A stretch of DNA of 64,000 nt, taken from assembly GCF_018446385.1 (NCBI RefSeq), contig NC_056001.1, positions 109,656,436 to 109,720,435 of the forward strand, written 5' to 3'. This DNA is from Zingiber officinale (taxonomy: Eukaryota; Streptophyta; Magnoliopsida; Zingiberales; Zingiberaceae). Of this stretch, positions 10,962 through 21,790 are shown in pieces. Every line of letters begins with the position of its first letter. The stretch's first letter is position 1. The notes beneath the pieces are model-generated. The model was not told where the DNA came from. It was given only the letters and a program-made list of their open reading frames with translations, and made no database searches. The position numbers and the translations under genes are program-made.

Positions 10962-12422
10962 TGTTGGTGCAACATCCCTCAGGTCAAGGTTGACCTGGTT
11001 GACCAAGCTGAGTCTTGGTTTGAGTTTAGATGTTTGACAATAAAAAACTGATTGAAGAAGAGTCAAATAGGTCAAGGTTGACCGGATACTTGACTGGGAA
11101 GTCCTAACTGGGATGTTAGGTAGGTGGAAGTCCTGGTGAGTGAAGCCAGACAGAAGGGAAGTCCTAGAGAGTGGAGCTAGGCAGATTGAAAACCCTAGTG
11201 AGTGAAGCGAGGTGAAAGTCCTGGTGAGTGAAGCCAGGTGAAAGCCCTAGTGAGTGAAGCTAGGCAGATGGAAAACCCTAGTGAGTGAAGCTAGGTGAAA
11301 GTCCTGGTGAGTGAAGCTAGGCAAGGAAAAATCCAGATGGATCAAGGATGATCGGACATCTGGTGTTGGGAAGTCCAAGTAGGTCAAAGGATTGACTGGA
11401 TACTTGGCACGAGGAAATACAGATAGGTCAAAGGGATTGACCAGACATCTGATGGAAGTCCAAGTAGGTCAAAGGGAGTGATCAGATACTTGGCATTAAT
11501 AGAAAAGTCCAAGTGGGTCAAAGGGATTGACCAGACACTTGGTGGGAAGTCCTAGCAGGTCAAAGGAGTGACCAGATGCTAGGCATGGTGTACCAACATG
11601 TCAAGGTTGACCGGGTGTTGGTTTGGTAGGCTTGGGACTTGGTTTTGGGCAAAAACCAAGTACTGGATCGATCAGTGGATCGATCCAAGCCTTTCCTAGC
11701 GAACAGAGAGCCTCTGGATCGATCCGTGGATCGATCCAGATGTCCCAATCGATCAGTGGATCGATTGGGACGCGGCTGCTTCGCGCGATAAGCGCTGGAT
11801 CGATCCATGGATCGATCCAGGCATTTTTCCCAGAGCACAGAGGCGCTCTGGATCGATCCGTGGATCGATCCAAAGCCTCCCCGATCGATTGGGAACATTC
11901 GAATCGATCGGGATCCGACCGTTGGCGTCGATAAAGGCCGCAGGCGCACGATTCCTTCGGTAGCGCTTCTCCGATTCACTCCAGATCTCTCGCCAGCTCC
12001 TCCACAGCACTCACAAAGCTCAGATCGCCAGTTCTTGAAGGATCTTGGAAGTTCTCCAAGTCAAGAGGCGGATCAAAGCCAAGAAGAGAAGCTAGGGTTA
12101 GGGTTTATACTCATTGTAAGCTTGTAAGCTTGTATTTCTTGTATCCTTTCCCTCTCTTCTTGTATTGAGTCTTGTAGGGCTTCTCCGCCCTTGGTAGTTA
12201 CCATAAAGGAGAGTTTTATTTAGTGGAGGGTGTGTGTGTTGGTGTAGATCCTTGGATTAGTCACCTCTTGTGAGGTGGATACCAAGTAAACCAACCGTGT
12301 TAGCGTTGTGTGATTGTTTCTTTGTATTTCCGTTGCACATCTTTGAAGAAACGAGCAACGCCGAGCAACGAGAGAACGCGACGAGCTATTCATCCCCCCT
12401 CTAGCTACTTTTGGTCCTAACA
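10962..12422 (+). repeat. 5' LTR of the gag-only retrotransposon
   Basis: 1,461 bp. Its first 600 bases hold tandem-like motifs around GTGAGTGAAGCTAGG and TCAAAGGGATTGACCAGA. The middle holds a palindrome cluster. Against the 3' LTR it differs by scattered substitutions, one short deletion in a palindrome and a poly-C expansion (near 18090) in the 3' copy, so insertion was fairly recent. Confidence 0.92.
11660..11905. repeat. Cluster of ATCGATC palindromes in the LTR
   Basis: At least five near-perfect palindromes of the form GGATCGATCC(A/G)TGGATCGATCC or CAATCGATCAGTGGATCGATTG within 250 bp. The cluster recurs in the 3' LTR (about 17375-17615) and a related set lies in the internal region at 15626-15795. 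Overlapping open frames here on both strands (11560-12127) are by-products of the symmetric repeat. Confidence 0.9.
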
Positions 12423-12424
12423 AG

Positions 12425-12436
12425 TGGTATCAGAGC
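12425..12436 (+). other. Primer binding site, initiator-Met tRNA type
   Basis: TGGTATCAGAGC lies three bases after the 5' LTR and is complementary to the 3' end of plant initiator methionine tRNA. It would prime minus-strand cDNA synthesis. Confidence 0.93.
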
Positions 12437-12554
12437 GAGGCCGCTCTTCACCGGAATCATCGCCGGAAGGGTCAAGCATAACAAGAAAAGCTAGAGGGTG
12501 AAGAAGTTGGAGCAAATTCTTCAAGTTCAAGATTTTATCAAGCTCAACTTCAAG

Positions 12555-14315
12555 ATGCAATTCCAAGATGGACTTGGATTTGACACAAGGGTGGCTCCAC
12601 CATATACCTCTATGAGTTTCGATTCTTGGAAATCAAGAATCGAAAATTTTCTTATGATGGAGATAGAGCAATGGTTTGCTCTAATGGAAGGCTTCAAGGC
12701 TCCAAGAAATTCAAAGGGCAAAGTTCTAAAGAAAAGCAAATGGAGCCCGGAGCAAGTCCAAAGGTGCGAGGCAAATGACAAAGTGACCAAGCTTTTGGTA
12801 AATTTATTGTCAAGCACCATCCTTTGCAAAATTGGAGAATTTGAAGATGCAAAGGAACTATGGAGCAAATTGGCCAAGCTTCATGAAGAGATCCCCTCCA
12901 CTGTACAAGAGCAAGAAGTATCCAGAGAGGGTGACTCTTTGGAGCAAGACCAAGAGGAGGACTCCAAGGTTGAGAGATGCTCAACCTCCGAAGATGAAGA
13001 AATCCAAGAAGGGAACAAGGAGGGAGCATACTCCTTGTTTCATATTCAAGACGATGAAGCCTCCACCTCTAGGATTGAGGGAGAGCAACTCTTGGTGACA
13101 CCGGATCAAGAAGAAGGAGAAGCTTCTACATCCGGGTCAAGAGACAAAGAGGAGGAAGAAGATTCTACCTCCACAAGTCAAGAAAAATCAAATGGAGGAG
13201 AATCAAGGTCCGATCAAGAGGAAGCTTCTACCTCCGGATCTAAAGAAAATGCCACCCCTATAAGCAAAGGTATAAATATTTCAATTAATAATAAAAATCA
13301 TATTATATGCTTTGAGTGTAGGGAACTTGGGCACTACAAGGGCAAGTGCCCTAAATTGGCCAAGAAGAAGGGCCAAGTGGCACAAAAAGGCAAGGTGAAG
13401 CCCAAGGAGATCATCCCCAACACAAAGAAGAGCAAGGAGCATATTATATGCTTCTCTTGCAATCAAAAGGGGTATTACCGAAGTCAATGCCCCAAGGGGA
13501 AGAAGGTGGTCAAGGCTCAAGGAGGCACTAGTCAAGGGGGAGCCTCCAAGGTAAAGAAGAAGGTATCTTTTGTTGAGCCTACCCCTTTACATTATGGTAA
13601 AAAGCATGATAGTTCTAATTTTTATCATTTTAATGCGATTTACCATAAGAATAGGAAGCATGAGGGCTTTAAGGAAAAGCATGTGGCCCTACATGCCAAA
13701 ACTACCCAACCTAAGGTTAGGAAGGTAGATGGACACTTGGGCAAGAACACTAAGGATAATAGATACAAGCCCAAAAACAAAAATGCTCATGGGTGTAATG
13801 AAAAATCAAAATCTAAGGATTTAATGATAGAAAATCAAGTCTTGAGATCAAGACTTGATAAAATAGAAAAGACCCTAAAAAGGATGGAAAATATCCTAAA
13901 AGGGCAAAATGAGCATGACCTAGGTTTAGGGGTACAAAAGCCATCCAATAGCCATAGAGGTTTGGGATACAAACCTAAAGCTAAAAGGGATGTGCCTAGT
14001 TATCATAGGGTTCCATATAGCTATGGAACAAACCCTAAGTCTAGAGGTCAAGTCAAAGATACAAGGGAAGATATCCCTAGAAGTCTCTTTGCAACCAAAG
14101 TGACTAAGACTTCTAAGAAGTCTAAGAAAGTCACTAACAAGGTCACAAGGGAGGCTATTCCTAGAGTTGACCTAGAAAATGTGACCAAGGCTTCTAAGAA
14201 GCCCAACAAGGTCACTAGGAAGGTATCTAGGGAAGTTATCCCTAGTGAGTACCTAGAGCATCCAAGGAGCACCAATAGGTGTTGGGTTCCTAGGAGCATT
14301 TTCTCTACCCCATAA
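12555..14315 (+). CDS. Gag-like capsid/nucleocapsid protein of the non-autonomous element
   Basis: The frame is open from 12498, but the first in-frame ATG is at 12555 (MQFQDGLGFDT), giving about 586 residues. The N-terminal 120 residues resemble copia gag (SFDSWKSRIENFLMMEIEQW, DAKELWSKLAKLHEE). An acidic, Ser/Glu-rich spacer follows. Two zinc knuckles come next: CFECRELGHYKGKC is a standard CX2CX4HX4C, while CFSCNQKGYYRSQC has Tyr in place of His. The C-terminal third is Lys-rich and contains short internal repeats (KVTKTSKKSKKVTNKVTREA and a sister copy). It should package the element's RNA in virus-like particles. The frame is uninterrupted, which is notable in a region where most element genes are broken. 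Confidence 0.85.
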   Translation: MQFQDGLGFDTRVAPPYTSMSFDSWKSRIENFLMMEIEQWFALMEGFKAPRNSKGKVLKKSKWSPEQVQRCEANDKVTKLLVNLLSSTILCKIGEFEDAKELWSKLAKLHEEIPSTVQEQEVSREGDSLEQDQEEDSKVERCSTSEDEEIQEGNKEGAYSLFHIQDDEASTSRIEGEQLLVTPDQEEGEASTSGSRDKEEEEDSTSTSQEKSNGGESRSDQEEASTSGSKENATPISKGINISINNKNHIICFECRELGHYKGKCPKLAKKKGQVAQKGKVKPKEIIPNTKKSKEHIICFSCNQKGYYRSQCPKGKKVVKAQGGTSQGGASKVKKKVSFVEPTPLHYGKKHDSSNFYHFNAIYHKNRKHEGFKEKHVALHAKTTQPKVRKVDGHLGKNTKDNRYKPKNKNAHGCNEKSKSKDLMIENQVLRSRLDKIEKTLKRMENILKGQNEHDLGLGVQKPSNSHRGLGYKPKAKRDVPSYHRVPYSYGTNPKSRGQVKDTREDIPRSLFATKVTKTSKKSKKVTNKVTREAIPRVDLENVTKASKKPNKVTRKVSREVIPSEYLEHPRSTNRCWVPRSIFSTP

Positions 14316-16672
14316 ATGGGTTAGAGAGTGTCAACTCCGATTAGAAGGGTAGTTAACCTAACTTTGAGGAAATTGACACTCAAGGAGCATTTTCAAGGTT
14401 TTGTTAACCTTTGAAAATGAAATGGAATTATTATTTACTCCTTGAAAGAGTACAATGTGCCTAATGGTGGAAGAATTGATTTTAATCTTAAATGGCACAT
14501 ATTGGGAAATTCATAAGAACTACCAAGTTGGGATTTTGGTACGTTCTTAGGAAATTTAAGGCAATCCGGGCCTTAATTTAAAAGTGCTACTCTTGTGAAA
14601 AATGAAATATGTCAACATTTGAGGATATGCTTAATTTCGACTGGCATAAATTAATCAAGGAAATTAGAAATGCCAATTTAGGCTTTGGCATTTTCTTGAA
14701 GCACTTTAGGGCAATCTAGGTTTAAGTTGTAAGTTTAGCTAAGATTTTAAGGATACTTAGATAGTTAATCTAGGTATATTTTATTTATGCTAAATCTTGC
14801 CATGATTGTTTGCCCATCATATGCCATGACATCATGTCTATTTTTGCATTCATGTTTTATTATGCAAAATCCAAAAATACCATGTCATGACATTCATACA
14901 TCATGTAGTTATAGGAATCCTTCCTTTGAAAGTTATTTTATTTTGATGTATGCCATAACATTATCATGCATTAGTTTAATTCCTTGTAATTAAGGACAAA
15001 TGGCATTTTAGCAACACTTATTAACAAGTGACATCCTAGGTGGATGTCTAATATCTTTAAAATGCCTAGATAAATATGCATGATCCCTAGTTTAGGGCAA
15101 AATCAAAATCTACATCTCATAAAGACTATAAGGTGACTTGTATGTGCTTTAGTGCACATTAGATACAAGTGAGATGTTAGGATGATGAACAAAGCTCAAG
15201 ATGTTGATTTAGTGCATTCTTTTGAGTTTTTAGGTTCATCAAAACACAATAGTTATGTGTTTTCCCATCATTGGGAAAGCTACTGTACAAGTCATGTGCA
15301 TTATGCCCAAGGAACATGATGGGATATTGGTTTTGAAAATGTTTTTAAAATGCTTTTGGAAAACCATGGTGAAGGCTATCTTTTGATAGTAATCACCATT
15401 GAATAGTTAGACACAAACTTGAAGAAAACGCTAAAGTTTTAGCAAGTTTTCAAGCTTGTGTCAATCTTTGAAAATATGATGTATTTTCGTAGAAAACTAT
15501 TTTTCCATGAATAAGTATGCCCTAAATAATGTCTACACGAAATTTCATGATTTTTGGATTTTTGTAGAATTTTCTAGGGGTTTCTGAAGTTGACTGAAAT
15601 GGAATTTCAGCAACTATCAGAGCTCCGATCGATCCATGGATCGATTGGAGTGCCTGAATCGATCCGTGGATCGATTCAGAAGGCAAGTCTCCCGCGAGCA
15701 GAAGCTCGCTGGATTGATCAGCCGATCGATCCAGGTAGTCTGAATCGATCAGTGGATCGATTCAGAAAGGTTCAATCGATTGGAACCCAACTCCAATCGA
15801 TCCAAATTGCTGATTTTGGCTGGGAAGGCCTGATTTCAGCATCTTTGAACTTCTTTGAGTCTAGGTAACCAAATTCAAAACCCCAAAATACATTTGTATA
15901 CATACAAAGGGTGTTTTCATGTGAAAACAAGGATGGATTGGTTAAGGAAGGCTTCATTGAAGTTTAGGTTGAGATTTGTTTCAAATTTTGAGTATTTGAA
16001 CCTCAAAACTTCTAAATTTGGGTTTCCTAAAGGTTTAGGGATTCCAAGTCATTGTTGGTGCAATGACAGAAGTTACCACCATGTCTTTAGGGGGAGGGAC
16101 TCTTTAAAGGCATGAAAAAATTATTTTTCATGAACCTTGGAAGGTGGTTAACCTTATTTAAAAGAAAATGCTCATGTATGAGCTTTTGAACTTGAAATGG
16201 GGAGTGGATATCCTCATTATTTCAAGTAGGAACTCAAGTGGTTAGAAAATGCTCAGGGTTGGGTATTTGTCTACATTGAGGGAGAAGTAAGGATAAATGA
16301 AGGGTATGGGACCTTCATTATCGTGTTGATCACAACGAGTGATGTTGTGAACAACGATGAGCAACTCTTCAGGGGGAGAGTCGTCAACAAATGGATTAGT
16401 TGATGTGTACCAAAAATTGGGGCATGGGTTGATGTGTGCCCAAAGATGGGTTGATGTGTGCCAATAGGGGGAGAATGAAAGGACCTGTGAATGGGTGTAA
16501 GTTAGGATTTCATTACCTAGAGGGAGTGTGCCCTCTTAGGAGGAAAATGAAGAGCTTAATTTATGTGTTCATTACCTAGTGGCATGAAGATTGAGGCTAT
16601 AGGATTAGCCTAACTTACATGTGGTATTGTAAGTGTTATTGTGGTATTGTCAAACATCAAAAAAGGGGAGAT
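14316..16672. other. Non-coding internal region of the gag-only element
   Basis: 2.36 kb without pol coding. It includes a second ATCGATC palindrome cluster (15626-15795), a run of GGGGGAG and TTGATGTGTGCC motifs near 16370-16470, and the terminal purine tract at about 16659-16672. The reading frame carries on recognisably for a few dozen bases after the gag stop and then degenerates. Confidence 0.75.
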
Positions 16673-18133
16673 TGATGGTGCAACATCCCTCAGGTCAAGG
16701 TTGACCTGGTTGACCAAGCTGAGTCTTGGTTTGAGTTTAGATGTTTGACAATAAGAAACTAATTGAAGAAGAGTCAAGTAGGTCAAGGTTGACCGGATAC
16801 TTGACTGGGAAGTCCTAACTGGGATGTTAGGTAGGTGGAAGTCCTGGTGAGTGAAGCCAGGCAGAAGGGAAGTCTTAGAGAGTGAAGCTAGGCAGATTGA
16901 AAACCCTAGTGAGTGAAGCTAGGTGAAAGTCCTGGTGAGTGAAGCCAGGTGAAAGCCCTAGTGAGTGAAGCTAGGCAGATGGAAAACCCTAGTGAGTGAA
17001 GCTAGGTGAAAGTCCTGGTGAGTGAAGCCAGGCAAGGGAAAATCCAGATGGATCAAGGATGATCGGACATCTGGTGTTGGGAAGTCCAAGTAGGTCAAAG
17101 GATTGACTGGATACTTGGCACGAGGAAATACAGATAGGTCAAAGGGATTGACCAGACATCTGATGGAAGTCCAAGTAGGTCAAAGGGAGTGATCAGATAC
17201 TTGGCATTAATAGAAAAGTCCAAGTGGGTCAAAGGGATTGACCAGACACTTGGTGGGAAGTCCTAGCAGGTCAAAGGAGTGACCAGATGCTAGGCATGGT
17301 GTACCAACAGGTCAAGGTTGACCGGGTGTTGGTTTGGTAGGCTTGGGACTTGGTTTTGGGCAAAAACCAAGTACTGGATCGATCAGTGGATCGATCTAAG
17401 CCTTTCCTAGCGAACAGAGAGCCTCTAGATCGATCCGTGTATCGATCCAGATGTCCCAATCGATCAGTGGATCGATTGGGACGCGGCTGCTTCGCACGAT
17501 AAGCGCTGGATCGATCCAGGCGTTTTTCCCAGAGCACAGAGGCACTCTGGATCGATCCGTGGATCGATCCAAAGCCTCCCCGATCGATTGGGAACATTCG
17601 AATCGATCGAGATCTGACCGTTGGCGTCGATAAAGGCCGCAGGCGCATGATTCCTTCGGCATCGCTTCTCCGATTCACTCCAGATCTCTCGCCAGCTCCT
17701 CCACAGCACTCACAAAGCTCAGATCGCCAGTTCTTGAAGGATCTTGGAAGTTCTCCAAGTCAAGAGGCGGATCAAAGCCAAGAAGAGAAGGTAGGGTTAG
17801 GGTTTATACTCATTGTAAGCTTGTAAGCTTGTATTTCTTGTATCCTTTCCCTCTCTTCTTGTATTGAGTCTTGTAGGGCTTCTCCGCCCTTGGTAGTTAC
17901 CATAAAGGAGAGTTTTATTTAGTGAAGGGTGTGTGTGTTGGTGTGGATCCTTGGATTAGTCACCTCTTGTGAGGTGGATACCAAGTAAACCAACCGTGTT
18001 AGCGTTGTGTGATTGTTTCTTTGTATTTCCGCTGCACATCTTTGAAGAAACGAGCAACGCCGAGCAACGAGAGAACGCGACGAGCTATTCCCCCCCCCCC
18101 CCCCCCCCCCTCTAGCTACTTTTGGTCCTAACA
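16673..18133 (+). repeat. 3' LTR of the gag-only retrotransposon
   Basis: Same length and end as the 5' LTR (CTAACA, then the ATTTT duplication). It starts TGATGG instead of TGTTGG. One palindrome near 17515 lost about 14 bases, and a run of about 20 C residues sits at 18090-18110 where the 5' LTR has six. Confidence 0.92.
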
Positions 18134-18138
18134 ATTTT

Positions 18139-19304
18139 ATGTTTGCATATGAACCATAAGAACAAAAAAAATAATAGCTTGGTAACAAATGTATTCAAAT
18201 TCATCGTGTTATATTATTTGTAAGTAGCAAGACATACATATTGACTTTCAAACCAATGGCAACCTCTAATATCACTCTAATTTTATAATTTAAGTACACT
18301 TATCTTTCTTGTTAAAAATAATCTAGTTTGTTTGTTTGTTTTTATATAGGAAAAAAAGATTTGACGGGGAAGAAAGTTTGTAAAGAAAAAAAGATGAGTT
18401 GATGTATGTATAGTTTATTTTGAAAAAAAACTTGTATAACTTTTAGGAGTGTTGGACTTGTAACTTCTTGGGAATTGATTTGTGGAACTTTGGATTTGTA
18501 TTATTGTAAAATTAATTTTAAATATTAATAGATGTGTATATATGTTAAATAGGATGTGATGACGTTAATTATGATGTGTTGAATGTTTATGATCAATGTG
18601 CTATTTAATTTTGTTGTACACGCAATATAAATATGTATTGGATTTGATTAAATTGTAAAATGAGTTCTATTCAATTATTTGGGATTTAGGGACAAATTTG
18701 ACGGTGAAAATAATTTATAGATAAATTATCTTAAAATTTTGCAACAAATTAATTCCCAATATTCGTCCCAAATTTTGGGGCAAATCCATAGATTCATCCC
18801 AGAATTCATTCTAGAATCTAGGACGAATTTACAGATTCGTCCCAAAATCTGGGACGAATTTTAGGAGGAAAATTAATTTGTCACAGATCATATTTTTTTT
18901 TAAATTATTATTTTTGTCTTTAAATTCGTCACAAAATCTATAACGAAAATAATCCTCATCGCAAGAGTTGTTTTTGTCGCAGAGGTGACTGACAATTTTG
19001 CAATGAATATATTTTTTGTTGCAAAATTGGCTATAAATTTGACGACAAAATTATAATTCATTGCCAATTTCGTCACCGAATCCATCTCTAGTATCAATTT
19101 TGCGACAAATATTATTTTTTTTCCAAAATTGACAACTAATTTGGCGACAAAAATATTATTTATCGTCATTTTTGTCCTCAAATTCATCGCCAAATTGGCA
19201 ACGAGAATTTTTTCATCGCAGAATTCATCCCAAAAAATTTGCAACAAATTTTTTTTATAAATTTATTCCAGAATTCATCCCTAAATACTGCTTTTTTTGT
19301 AGTG
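18139..19304. other. Right arm of the CACTA element with subterminal repeats, no gene
   Basis: AT-rich filler to about 18680. Then come many short direct and inverted copies of GGGACGAAT/ATTCGTCCC and of AATTTGGCGACAAAAAT-like motifs up to the CACTA terminus. These are the expected transposase-binding subterminal repeats. Minus-strand open frames here are repeat translations. Confidence 0.75.
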
Positions 19305-19524
19305 TAGTATTCCAAGACTATATTCCCAGCAAAACATTTTCGTGAGCTACAGTAACTATAGTGCGCTACATACTTTGAGCCATCTATAAATATCGGGAGA
19401 GTAATATATTACTCGGATGCTACAGTACAGATGCTACCATATGTTATAGGTACATTGACCGCTACAAAGCCTGACAATCAATCGACACTCCCGAGTGATA
19501 CATGATACTATAGTGCATATAGTG

Positions 19525-20552
19525 CCCCCTTGGATGGGTCTAGTGGCTAGCGCATGAGCAGAGCCGTAACTTCCATGAGGCCAGAGAGATAACCGCCTCA
19601 GGGTCCAGCCCAATGAAGGACCTATTTTTTTAATTATACCTAAAACAAAATGAGAGGCATGGGCGCTAAATGACCGCTAAACATATTCTCATGGATTTGA
19701 GGCATGCACCGATGCATGACTCTTCTTTGAATGTAATTTCTTCTCTGGTGTTGCTCTTCTTTGTACATGATTTCTTCTCCAGGGTTCTTTTCTACCAATG
19801 CATGGATTCACTGAACAAGAGGTAATCCTAATCTTCTTCTTTGACCATCTTCTTTGTCTTGCAACACGCAACACCAATTGTATCCTAATCGTGCAACGGT
19901 CGTTTGTGCGATCTAATCACGTCAATTCTCGCAGTGGCTATCTCACGCAACACCGGATGGTAGTTGGCCTTTGCTCATGTGACCTAATTGCACGGCGCGG
20001 TGGCTGTCGCATGCTACCCTGGTCGCTTGTGCGAATAACAACTTAATTACATGGTAGTTACTGCTTGTCGCCTTGCTACTACTTGTAGCCACCGCATTAG
20101 TCTCAGTGTTACAGGATACACTAAATGAGCTATAAATATTATAGATTGAGAAAGAAATAGCTTGACAATTGGATTATTCAGATTTTATAAATATTTTTAC
20201 TTCTAAAATAACTAGACAAGTAGTATTTATAATAATATATTATTTTGGATTTATTTATGTATTTAGTATATATATTATTTGTAAATTAAACTTTATCATC
20301 ATTTATCATAGTAAAAAGGTCACTTTTTAGTATGCGCTTTAGGCCCCGTCAAATATAGGTACAACTTTGCGCATGAGATGTTGTCATCATGAGGTCTGAG
20401 ATTCGAATCTCAGCAAAGCCGAGATAAATGTCTCCCTTATGTGTTAGTCACTATTCCAAAGGCTAGTAGCCGTCCGTGATTTACCTCCTCCGTATTGGCC
20501 CTGGGACAGATTGACGAGGGCACTGGGGGCAAACATATTCACCTTTTACAAC
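19525..20552 (+). mobile_element. tRNA-derived SINE (Au-like), split by a hAT-like insertion
   Basis: The A-box-like TAGTGGCTAGCGCATG (19541 on) and, after the insertion, a B box GATTCGAATCTC near 20400 form an internal RNA polymerase III promoter. The tail GTCCGTGATTTACCTCC resembles the plant Au SINE family. CATATAGTG lies on both sides (19516-19524 and 20553-20561), a 9-bp target duplication. Without the insertion and its duplicated target, the SINE is about 209 bp. Confidence 0.82.
19559..20369. mobile_element. Small non-autonomous hAT-like element inside the SINE
   Basis: CGCATGAG occurs at 19551-19558 and 20370-20377, an exact 8-bp target duplication. Ends are CAGAGCCGTAAC and, on the minus strand, CAAAGTTGTACC, an imperfect inverted repeat. 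811 bp with no transposase; short open frames inside match nothing I know. Confidence 0.82.
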
Positions 20553-20561
20553 CATATAGTG

Positions 20562-21790
20562 CTTCGATTTTTCGGTTAATTAATCTATTTTTCCCAGGCA
20601 ATACATTCTCACTGCTACAATATCACATGATGCTACAAGACTAGCACTTTTTCATCCGAGCTCAATAAACCTTAAAGCATAATGGCATTACAATGTCTAA
20701 CAATTTGCTTGCTAACAATCCAATAATATTAATGTACGGTCTAACAGCTGTCTCCCTTAGCCCTCAACGACCTTACAAGGTCAGGTTTTACGTGGAGATT
20801 CCTTTTCCAGGGATATATAAAGAGAACCGAGGTAAGGAAAAAGGTACATTGGTCTTCTTATTCTTGCAAGTAGAGATAACTCTTCTCCACCAAGCTCTCC
20901 TCTTTTTCTTTTTGCATCATATCTTCTTCATCCTTCCTCGATGGCTGACTTAAGCATTGGAGGGGTCATGCCAGCAAGCCGACCCAAGCTCTAATATGTA
21001 TTACATTTCAGGGTGTTGGATCTCATAAGTTGGAAGGCACATGATGACATCTAGGGTTCTCTTCATATTGATCTTATTCGACTTAACATTTTTAATGGGA
21101 CTTCGTTCTACTTTGTTTTTCAGTTCGACTTAAAAGAGGGGCATCTGATGATATTCAGATTTATTCTTGAACTTTTTTCTCCTCGACTTGATATTTTTTA
21201 ATCAGACTTCATTTTTCAGTCCAACTTGAAGGAGGGATATCTGATGATATCTGGATTTATCCCCGAACATCCTAAGTCGCTAGAATCTTCCCCCGAGCAA
21301 TCCATTCACCGTGCTATAGTAATTATACTATAGTACCTTATTCCACAAGGCAGATGGTTCACCTGGACAATTCTTTCTCGGTTGCTACAATAACTTTGCT
21401 ATAGGAATGCTTCTATAGTGCGTTATTTTAGTAACCTTGGTCATCTAATTGTGTTTCTGATCAAATATATTATTTGGCTGTTATAATATGTTGCTATACC
21501 ATCAAGAGTGTACTTCCGAGCAATATATTTATTGGGTGCTACAGTATATTGCTGCATCTATTGCTATAGAATTCGGGAGTCATTTAAGGAAAAAGGTATG
21601 TTGGTCTTCTTATTCTTGCAAGTGAAGACAACTCTTCTCTACTAAGTTTCTCTTATTCTTTTTGTATCATATCTTTTTCTTGCTCCTTCCTTGATGACTA
21701 ATTTGAAAGTCGGAGGGGTCATGTCAACAAACTGATCCAAGCTATAATCTATGTTATATCTCAAAGTGTTGGATCTTATAAGTTGGAAGA
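20562..21790. other. Decayed LTR-like sequence with a duplicated 200-bp segment
   Basis: A TATA-like GGATATATAAAGAG (about 20811) is followed by a segment at about 20828-21036 that recurs, diverged, at about 21588-21790 (AAGGAAAAAGGTA...GTTGGATCT.ATAAGTTGGAAG). Between them are tandem-like GACTTGAAGGAGGG.ATCTGATGATATC motifs and GCTACAGTA-type repeats. This fits remains of a retrotransposon LTR, but I cannot fix its ends. No gene. Confidence 0.45.

Larger units (their letters stand above)
10962..18133 (+). mobile_element. Gag-only Ty1/copia-type LTR retrotransposon (non-autonomous)
   Basis: Two 1,461-bp LTRs (10962-12422 and 16673-18133) begin TGTTGG/TGATGG and end CTAACA. ATTTT occurs immediately before and after (10957-10961 and 18134-18138), a 5-bp target duplication. 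An initiator-Met-type primer site follows the 5' LTR and a purine tract (AAAAAAGGGGAGAT) precedes the 3' LTR. The only coding region is gag; no protease, integrase, reverse transcriptase or RNase H is visible, so it depends on a partner element. The copia assignment rests on the gag and tRNA-Met primer. Palindromic LTR motifs and a large gag suggest the Sirevirus lineage by inference. Confidence 0.92.
6460..19304. mobile_element. Non-autonomous CACTA (En/Spm) transposon, 12.8 kb
   Basis: The left terminus is CACTAAAAAAAATCAAAC. The right terminus, read on the minus strand, is CACTACAAAAAAAGCAG. Both carry the CACTA signature. TAG occurs at 6457-6459 and 19305-19307, the 3-bp target duplication of this superfamily. 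Both ends carry subterminal repeats of the GGGACGAATC...GATTCGTCCC type, in direct and inverted orientation, at about 6490-6740 and 18690-19260. I see no transposase (tnp1/tnpD-like) coding, so it is non-autonomous. Its interior holds a palindrome array, a captured RNase H2 fragment and a nested LTR retrotransposon. Confidence 0.88.

Noticed and set aside
11560-12127. Several overlapping open frames of 85-139 codons on both strands
   Set aside because: They run through the ATCGATC palindromes and LTR R/U5 sequence; the Asp-Arg-Ser repeats in the translation come from GATCGATC units and appear on both strands.
20395-20410. Possible tRNA gene around GATTCGAATCTC
   Set aside because: The A and B boxes fit, but the sequence has no cloverleaf and continues into an Au-like SINE body with its own target duplication.
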